The position numbers were made by a program, and so were the translations under genes. Below the pieces are notes generated by a model. The model was not told the DNA's origin. It saw nothing but the letters and a program-made list of their open reading frames with translations, and made no database searches. Shown here one piece after another: positions 5,763 to 9,707 of a stretch of 9,707 nucleotides of DNA. Origin of the DNA: Anaerolineales bacterium. Lineage in GTDB: Bacteria; Chloroflexota; Anaerolineae; Anaerolineales; UBA11657. Location: positions 1 through 9,707 of the forward strand of contig CANNEJ010000040.1 in NCBI GenBank assembly GCA_947503585.1, written 5' to 3'. The stretch's first letter is position 1. Each line of letters begins with the position of its first letter.

Positions 5763-7025
5763 TTACGGGTTTGCGCCGAGCCGGGTCAATGCCGCGCGCG
5801 GGGCTTCATAGTTTGCATTCAATTCGGCGGCGGCCGCGTAATCGCTGATGGCAGCTTTTTGGTTTGCGAGCGCCTCGTTGGCGCGCCCGCGCCAAAAAAA
5901 CGCCTCCTCGGAGCTGCGGTTTGTGCCCAGCGCAAAATCCGCCAGCTGGATCACCTCATTGAATTCTTGCGCCGCAAAATATACGGCGTAGATTTCCGGC
6001 TGGTACCACAGCATGCGAAAGGGAATCCCCAATGTGCGCGCCTGGTCAAAACTGTTGCGCGCACCACGGATATCGCCAACAGCGTTCAAGTTGATGCCAA
6101 GATTGTAGTAAGTAAGCGCCTGCGCGGTGCCGTCCGTCTGCCGGATTTCTTTCAGGGCGCGCTGCGCTGCGCGGCTGTACGCAATCTCGATGTCCGCCTC
6201 TGCGCCCAGCAGCGCCAGCAGCTCCGCATGGCGGGCAGCCGGCACCACCAGCAGGTACGCGTAATTAAACGGGCGCCAGATGTTTAGCAGTTGCGCATCG
6301 GTGATGGGTACCTCGGGTCCCTGGTACGTGTCTTGCGTGATGAAGCGCTGCGCGGCGGTGTCGTAGCCAATTAGCAGCGCGTAGTGGCCGGCCCAGCCTT
6401 CCTGGCGCAGCTCCAGATCGCGCTCAAAAATTACCGGGAAGCCGGCTGCCAGCAGCCGGCGCACACCGTCAAGCGTGCCGTTGGGCCGCTGCTCGGCGGC
6501 AAAACCAATGCTCTCCGCAAAGGCCGCCATCTCAGATACGGACACATTGCGGTCAAGCCGGTTGGGTTTGAGGGCGGCGGCCGTGTTGGCTTGCGTGCCA
6601 TTCCAGCCCCAAAAGTTTAATGACATGGCAAGCGTGGCGGGGCCGCAGTTGTTCCAGTGCTGCCAGATATGCGTGGTGCCGGAGATCATTACGCGGGGCG
6701 GCAGTGGCGCCGCCACCACCGGCGTGGGGAAGGGCTGCAGTTTTCCGCCGGGCTCCACCTCCACTACTGCGCCCGTAGCGGGCGCAGCCGCTTCAGCTGG
6801 CGCGGGCGCGCTGCCTGCAGGCCGGGCTGCGGGCAGCGGCACGGTTTGTTGCGGCGGGCTGAAGAAATTCTGCACGCGCACCCGCAGCGTCTCCACGCGC
6901 CAATAAAGATGTTCGTTTACAAACGGAATTTGGTAGGCGGCTAGCAACAGCAGCAAACCCATTAGCAGCCACAAACCGGACAACACCAGCCGCATACTTC
7001 GCGGCCGGGCAGAGGCGCTATTCAT
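5763..7025 (-). CDS. Membrane-anchored C39-like cysteine peptidase with C-terminal TPR repeats
   Basis: A 420-residue protein. A single N-terminal membrane anchor (about 12-31, preceded by RPRSMR) implies that the rest lies outside the cytoplasm. A Pro/Ala-rich linker (about 57-110) leads to a papain-fold peptidase of the C39_2 type: QHWNNCGPATLAM gives oxyanion Gln122 and nucleophile Cys127, GHYALLIGYD gives His214, and QDTYQGP gives Asp232, so the catalytic set is complete. The C-terminal part (about 300-410) holds TPR-like helices (YYNLGINLNAVGDIRGARNSF; FFWRGRANEALANQKAAISDY). C39 domains of ABC exporters cut double-glycine leaders in the cytoplasm; here no transporter is nearby and the domain faces outward, so that role is unlikely. 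The gene starts 21 bp after the small upstream gene without an SD. Substrate unknown; the HhH membrane proteins encoded next are the obvious partners to consider. Confidence 0.88.
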   Translation of the reverse strand: MNSASARPRSMRLVLSGLWLLMGLLLLLAAYQIPFVNEHLYWRVETLRVRVQNFFSPPQQTVPLPAARPAGSAPAPAEAAAPATGAVVEVEPGGKLQPFPTPVVAAPLPPRVMISGTTHIWQHWNNCGPATLAMSLNFWGWNGTQANTAAALKPNRLDRNVSVSEMAAFAESIGFAAEQRPNGTLDGVRRLLAAGFPVIFERDLELRQEGWAGHYALLIGYDTAAQRFITQDTYQGPEVPITDAQLLNIWRPFNYAYLLVVPAARHAELLALLGAEADIEIAYSRAAQRALKEIRQTDGTAQALTYYNLGINLNAVGDIRGARNSFDQARTLGIPFRMLWYQPEIYAVYFAAQEFNEVIQLADFALGTNRSSEEAFFWRGRANEALANQKAAISDYAAAAELNANYEAPRAALTRLGANP

Positions 7026-7046
7026 GTTGGCGGGCGGGCCGCCGGC

Positions 7047-7397
7047 TTAGAACTGAAAGTGGTCCCGCAGCGGGACGCGCCGGCATGAGTAATTGGAAAC
7101 AAACTCCTGCAGTTTTTCTTCAAGCTCGGAAAACTCTTCGCTTTGCATTACGCGGTCGGCTGTATCCCGGTTTTCAGCCACAAACGCAACCAGGCGGTTA
7201 GGGTATTCGCCCCAGCCGGTGTGCCACGCTTCCACCATGGAGAGCCCCAGCTTCTCCAGATCCGGAACCATCTTCTTTAGCATGTACTTGTAGTACTCAC
7301 TGGAAGACTCCGGGTTGATGTCATAGTTCATTAGAACCTTTACATAGCCCTGCAAGTTGTCCATTGGGCGCCCGTTTCCACCACCGCGTGAATCCAT
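7047..7397 (-). CDS. Small conserved-looking protein, possible dimeric alpha/beta-barrel (NIPSNAP/EthD-like) fold
   Basis: Up to 116 residues with no membrane segment and an acidic character. The pattern beta (YVKVLMNYDI), helix (SSSEYYKYMLKKMVPDLEKLG), beta (LSMVEAWHTGWGEYPNRLVAFVAEN), helix (RDTADRVMQSEEFSELEEKLQEFV), and a C-terminal strand resembles the ferredoxin-like dimeric alpha/beta barrel group that includes NIPSNAP and EthD. This is a fold guess, not a family match. Two starts are possible: ATG at 7397, whose first base would be about the transcription start predicted from the TATACT box, or ATG at 7364 (MDNLQGYVKV), which has a purine-rich GGTGGTGGAA stretch upstream and drops a low-complexity SRGGGNGRP leader. 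It is the first gene of the likely five-gene operon. Function not recognised. Confidence 0.75.
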   Translation of the reverse strand: MDSRGGGNGRPMDNLQGYVKVLMNYDINPESSSEYYKYMLKKMVPDLEKLGLSMVEAWHTGWGEYPNRLVAFVAENRDTADRVMQSEEFSELEEKLQEFVSNYSCRRVPLRDHFQF

Positions 7398-7403
7398 AGC
7401 GGT

Positions 7404-7413
7404 AGTATATCAT
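7404..7413. promoter_or_regulatory. Overlapping divergent -10 elements between the operon and the desulfurase-like gene
   Basis: The short AT-rich island agtatatcat contains TATACT on the minus strand (7409-7404), preceded by TGA as an extended -10 (5 of 6 bases match), and TATCAT on the plus strand (7408-7413, also 5 of 6). The minus-strand element ends 6 nt before the ATG at 7397. The plus-strand element would start transcription near 7420, about 40 nt before the ATG at 7460. No convincing -35 is seen for either. Because they overlap, only one polymerase could open the site at a time. Confidence 0.45.
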
Positions 7414-7419
7414 CGGGCC

Positions 7420-7446
7420 GGGTGCGCCATGCGCCCAAGTTTTTTT
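7420..7446 (+). terminator. Terminator-like hairpin plus T7 tract in the leader of the desulfurase-like gene
   Basis: GGGTGC (7420-7425) pairs with GCGCCC (7431-7436) with one G-U pair and a 5-nt loop, followed by AAG and seven T (7440-7446). No plus-strand gene lies upstream, so it does not end another gene; it sits between the candidate promoter and the SD of the following gene. It could be an attenuator, an mRNA-stabilising hairpin, or a chance structure. Confidence 0.4.
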
Positions 7447-7450
7447 GAAC

Positions 7451-7454
7451 GGAG
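7451..7454 (+). promoter_or_regulatory. Shine-Dalgarno deciding the start of the desulfurase-like gene
   Basis: GGAG lies 5 nt before the ATG at 7460. It supports 7460 rather than the in-frame TTG at 7445, which overlaps the T tract and has no SD. Confidence 0.7.
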
Positions 7455-7459
7455 CAATT

Positions 7460-8737
7460 ATGTTAAATCTGCCGCGCATTCGTGCCAACTTCCCCGCGCT
7501 CAGCCTGCGGGATGCGGGCCAAGCCCGCGTTTACCTGGACAACCCGGGCGGAACACAAGTGGCGCAGCAGGTACTGGACCGCATGCAGCACTATCTGGTG
7601 CACAACAACGCCAACAATGGCGGCGCCTTTCGCACCTCGCGCGATTCGGATGTGATCCAGGCCGAGGCGCATAGTGCCATGGCGGATATGTTGAATGCTG
7701 CGTCTCCGGCAGAAATCATCTTCGGCCAAAACATGACCAGCCTGACATTTGCAATGTCGCGCTCGCTGGCGCAGGGCTGGCAAGCCGGTGACGAACTGGT
7801 GGTGACCCGGCTGGACCACGATGGCAATATTGCGCCGTGGCTGGCGGTGGCCGCCGACCGCGGCCTGACGGTGAAATGGCTGGATGTGGACGTGGAAGAC
7901 TGCACCCTGCAAACGGAGCAGCTGCAGCAACTGCTGACGCCGCGCACAAAGCTGGTGGCCGTGGGCTATGCATCCAACGCGGTCGGCACGGTGAACCCGA
8001 TTGCGCAGATTGCAGCGCAGGTGCATGCGGCCGGTGCGCTGCTCTTTGTGGATGCTGTGCAATGGGTGGCGCACGGCCCCACGGATGTGCAGGCGCTGGG
8101 CGCCGACCTGCTGGCTTGCAGCGCCTACAAGTTTTTTGGCCCGCATCAGGGTGTGCTGTGGGGCCGGCAAGCACTGCTGGAGCAGCTGCCAGCCTACAAA
8201 GTGCGGCCGGCTTCCGCCAATCCGCCCGGCAAATTCGAAACCGGCACGCAGAGCCACGAAGGCCAGGCCGGCGTGCTGGGCGCGGTGGATTATTTTGAAT
8301 GGCTCGGCGCGCACGAGGGCGGTGCGCATGCGGCGCAGTTCAAGCACCTGCAGGGGCGCCGGCACACGCTGGGCTGCGGGCTGGCTGCCATTCAGGCTTA
8401 TGAGCGCACGCTCAGCCAGCAGCTGATTGAAGGCTTGCAGCGCATTCGCGGCGTGCGCGTCTATGGCATCACAGATGCGCAGCAGTTTGCGGAGCGCGTG
8501 GCAACGGTGTCATTCACCTTGGCCGGCTACACGCCGCGCGAGGTGGCAGAGGCACTGGGCGCGAAAAATATTTTTGTGTGGGATGGCAATTACTATGCGG
8601 TGGAAGTTGTGGAGCGCCTGGGCCTGGCGCACAACGGCGGCATGGTGCGGGTGGGGGCGGTGCACTACAACACACCACAGGAGATCGAGCGTGTACTGCA
8701 GGCGGTTGAAGATTTGGCTGCAGCCCGCAAGCCGTAG
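7460..8737 (+). CDS. Cysteine desulfurase-like PLP-dependent aminotransferase class V protein lacking the catalytic Cys
   Basis: A 425-residue fold-type I PLP enzyme like the 'cysteine desulfurase-like' relatives of SufS/CsdA. Visible landmarks: N-terminal YLDNPGGTQVAQQVLDRM (25-42), FGQNMTSLTFAMSRSL (PLP phosphate region, about 88-103), LDHDGNIAPW (118-127, the His that stacks on PLP), FVDAVQWVAHGPTDV with Asp198 (pyridine nitrogen), SAYKFFGPHQGVLWG with Lys224 (Schiff base), and MVRVGAVHYNTPQEI near the end. In SufS the persulfide Cys lies in HHCA before the last helix; here the aligned stretch is NYYA (377-380), so Tyr379 occupies that position. Classical cysteine desulfuration with sulfur transfer is therefore unlikely; a lyase or other PLP reaction is possible. 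No sufBCD/U genes are nearby. It is the only plus-strand protein gene, divergent from the envelope operon and convergent with the tRNA gene. Confidence 0.9.
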   Translation: MLNLPRIRANFPALSLRDAGQARVYLDNPGGTQVAQQVLDRMQHYLVHNNANNGGAFRTSRDSDVIQAEAHSAMADMLNAASPAEIIFGQNMTSLTFAMSRSLAQGWQAGDELVVTRLDHDGNIAPWLAVAADRGLTVKWLDVDVEDCTLQTEQLQQLLTPRTKLVAVGYASNAVGTVNPIAQIAAQVHAAGALLFVDAVQWVAHGPTDVQALGADLLACSAYKFFGPHQGVLWGRQALLEQLPAYKVRPASANPPGKFETGTQSHEGQAGVLGAVDYFEWLGAHEGGAHAAQFKHLQGRRHTLGCGLAAIQAYERTLSQQLIEGLQRIRGVRVYGITDAQQFAERVATVSFTLAGYTPREVAEALGAKNIFVWDGNYYAVEVVERLGLAHNGGMVRVGAVHYNTPQEIERVLQAVEDLAAARKP

Positions 8738-8758
8738 GCTGATACTGGCGTAAAAGTG

Positions 8759-8835
8759 TGGTGCCCCGGGAGGGATTCGAACCCCCGGCCTAGGCGTTAG
8801 GAGTGCCTCGCTCTATCCAACTGAGCTACCGGGGC
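8759..8835 (-). tRNA. tRNA-Arg (anticodon CCU), CCA encoded
   Basis: The minus strand folds into a full cloverleaf: acceptor GCCCCGG/CCGGGGC (7 bp), D-arm GCTC/GAGC with GG in the loop, anticodon loop CTCCTAA giving CCU (decodes AGG), T-arm GGGGG/CCCTC with TTCGAAT loop, and discriminator A at 8762. The bases CCA follow at 8761-8759. The anticodon stem is AGGCA/CGCCT, so its loop-closing pair (31-39) is an A-C mismatch. The 3' end lies 21 bp from the end of the convergent plus-strand gene. Confidence 0.97.
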
Positions 8836-8854
8836 GCGGCAGCGCTGCGCGGGT

Positions 8855-8883
8855 ATTGTAGTGGGCGGGCACCAGACCCGCAA
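8855..8883 (-). promoter_or_regulatory. Candidate promoter of tRNA-Arg
   Basis: On the minus strand TTGCGG (8883-8878) and TACAAT (8860-8855) are separated by 17 nt; the -10 matches consensus in 5 of 6 bases and ends 19 nt before the mature tRNA. The pre-tRNA leader would carry the palindrome GCAGCGCTGC (8848-8839). The -35 begins TTGCG, as in the candidate HU promoter. No clear terminator separates sdhB from the tRNA, so read-through is also possible. Confidence 0.5.
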
Positions 8884-8896
8884 GGCGCGGCCGCTG

Positions 8897-9601
8897 CTAG
8901 TCGATGCTGCCGGTAGTCAGTGCGCGCTTCACCTCGCCTATGATGCGCGTGACCGGAATATCGCGCGGGCAGGCATTGGTGCAGTTGAAGGCGGTGCGGC
9001 AGCGCCACACGCCCATTTGACCGTTGAGCACTTCGAGGCGCTCACTGGCAGCGCGATCGCGCGAGTCAAACACAAAGCGGTGCGCCTGCACAATAGCCGC
9101 CGGCCCCACGTACTTGTCGTTCGCCCAGAATGACGGGCATGAGGTGGTGCAGGCGGCGCACAGAATGCACTTGGTGCCCTCCACAAAGCGCTCTTGCTCG
9201 GCTACGGTCTGCGTGCGCTCGCGCCCGTCTGCCGGCAGCTCGGGGTTTACCAGGTATGGCATCACCGAGCGGTAGTGCTCAAAGAACGGCTCCATGTCCA
9301 CGATCAGATCTTTGATGACACGCAAGCCGTGCAGCGGCTCGATGGTGATGGATGTGCCGGCATCGCGAATGAGCAGTTGGCACGCCAGCCGGTTGCGGCC
9401 GTTGATGCGCATGGCGTCAGAGCCGCACACGCCATGCGCGCACGAGCTGCGCAGATTAAACGTCCCGTCCTGAAACCATTTGATTTTTTGCAGTGCATCC
9501 AGCACGCGGTCCGTGGGCTCTACTTCCACTTCGTAGTCGCCCCACCACGCCTCAGTATCGCGCTCGGGATTGAAACGTTTGATCTTAAGATGTACTTTCA
9601 T
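8897..9601 (-). CDS. sdhB: Succinate dehydrogenase / fumarate reductase iron-sulfur subunit
   Basis: The electron-transfer subunit of respiratory complex II, carrying electrons from the SdhA flavin to the quinone on the cytoplasmic face of the membrane. The 234-residue length is normal. The [2Fe-2S] ligands are Cys54, Cys59, Asp62 and Cys74 (SSCAHGVCGSDAM ... RLAC); the Asp ligand is as in E. coli SdhB. The C-terminal clusters have C145-x2-C148-x2-C151 and Cys155 (CILCAACTTSCPSFW), then Cys201, Cys207 and Cys211 (WRCRTAFNCTNACP). By homology the [4Fe-4S] uses 145/148/151/211 and the [3Fe-4S] uses 155/201/207. It lies closer to the mycobacterial/Thermus-type SdhB than to E. coli; the quinone-site residues W164 and H207 of E. 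coli are Ala160 and Arg202. It starts 38 bp after sdhA, with an A/C-rich spacer and no SD. Confidence 0.97.
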   Translation of the reverse strand: MKVHLKIKRFNPERDTEAWWGDYEVEVEPTDRVLDALQKIKWFQDGTFNLRSSCAHGVCGSDAMRINGRNRLACQLLIRDAGTSITIEPLHGLRVIKDLIVDMEPFFEHYRSVMPYLVNPELPADGRERTQTVAEQERFVEGTKCILCAACTTSCPSFWANDKYVGPAAIVQAHRFVFDSRDRAASERLEVLNGQMGVWRCRTAFNCTNACPRDIPVTRIIGEVKRALTTGSID

Positions 9602-9639
9602 TTGGTGGTTGGTTGTGGGTTGGAATGCAAATAGATGCG

Positions 9640-9707
9640 CTAATACTTGCGCTCTTTGGGTTCGAAGCGCCCGAGCCGCACTGGCCGGTCTCCAAAATTC
9701 AACGTGG
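9640..9707 (-). CDS. sdhA: Succinate dehydrogenase flavoprotein subunit, last 21 codons only
   Basis: The minus strand from the right edge reads 21 codons to a TAG at 9642-9640. The peptide includes NFGDRPVRLGRF and ends in EPKERKY, the basic C-terminal end typical of SdhA flavoproteins of complex II. Its position directly upstream of sdhB supports the call. The rest of the gene lies outside the window; whether the cytochrome b subunit is further upstream cannot be seen. Confidence 0.85.
   Translation of the reverse strand, partial: TLNFGDRPVRLGRFEPKERKY

Noticed and set aside
7445..7459. TTG start for the desulfurase-like protein
   Set aside because: It lies in the T tract without an SD; the ATG at 7460 has GGAG 5 nt upstream.
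7463..8365. Minus-strand open frame (300 codons) inside the desulfurase-like gene
   Set aside because: Shadow frame of a high-GC gene; the plus strand has all PLP-enzyme motifs and this frame has none.
8738..8896. Integration site or mobile element at the tRNA-Arg gene
   Set aside because: No direct repeat of the tRNA 3' end, integrase or other mobile gene is seen; the flanks are ordinary chromosomal genes.

Overview
The window is GC-rich bacterial chromosome with densely packed genes, nearly all on the minus strand. Three things suggest a Chloroflexota-type bacterium (Anaerolineae or Caldilineae relatives). Two envelope proteins carry long Pro/Thr/Ala linkers with PTATL-type repeats next to a jelly-roll-like external domain. 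The SdhB closely resembles the actinobacterial/Thermus type. Most starts lack a Shine-Dalgarno (SD) sequence. The phylum assignment is inference from style, not from a marker gene.

Layout from left to right. Positions 1-480 (minus) hold the N-terminal part of a biotin-protein ligase that runs off the left edge; just upstream (531-983, minus) is a GNAT acetyltransferase. A strong intrinsic terminator (1032-1067) closes the next gene, an HU-family nucleoid protein (1090-1407, minus), which has the best SD of the minus-strand genes. A tandem hairpin/U-tract terminator (1488-1526) ends a likely five-gene minus-strand operon. In transcription order that operon is: a small alpha/beta-barrel-like protein (7397-7047), a membrane-anchored C39-like cysteine peptidase with TPR repeats (7025-5763), two paralogous proteins built as helix-hairpin-helix (HhH) units, one membrane span and an external jelly-roll-like domain (5722-4082 and 4085-2031, start and stop overlapping by 4 nt), and RNase HI (2011-1580). 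Facing it on the plus strand is a PLP-dependent cysteine desulfurase-like protein (7460-8737) whose expected catalytic Cys is Tyr. On the minus strand follow tRNA-Arg(CCU) with encoded CCA (8835-8759), complete sdhB (9601-8897) and the last 21 codons of sdhA (to 9640).

The most interesting part is the five-gene unit. The two tandem paralogues appear to put ComEA-type HhH DNA-binding modules in the cytoplasm and a disulfide-containing sensor- or binding-like domain outside. This is the reverse of classical ComEA, where the HhH domain is outside. With RNase HI and an externally facing C39-like peptidase in the same transcription unit, this looks like an uncharacterised system linking DNA or nucleoid to the envelope. 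Its function is not established by anything visible here.

Several genes without an SD have -10-like hexamers only 5-11 nt before the ATG, which suggests leaderless or near-leaderless transcripts. No stretch longer than 300 bases lacks a gene. No mobile element, CRISPR array or phage gene was seen.
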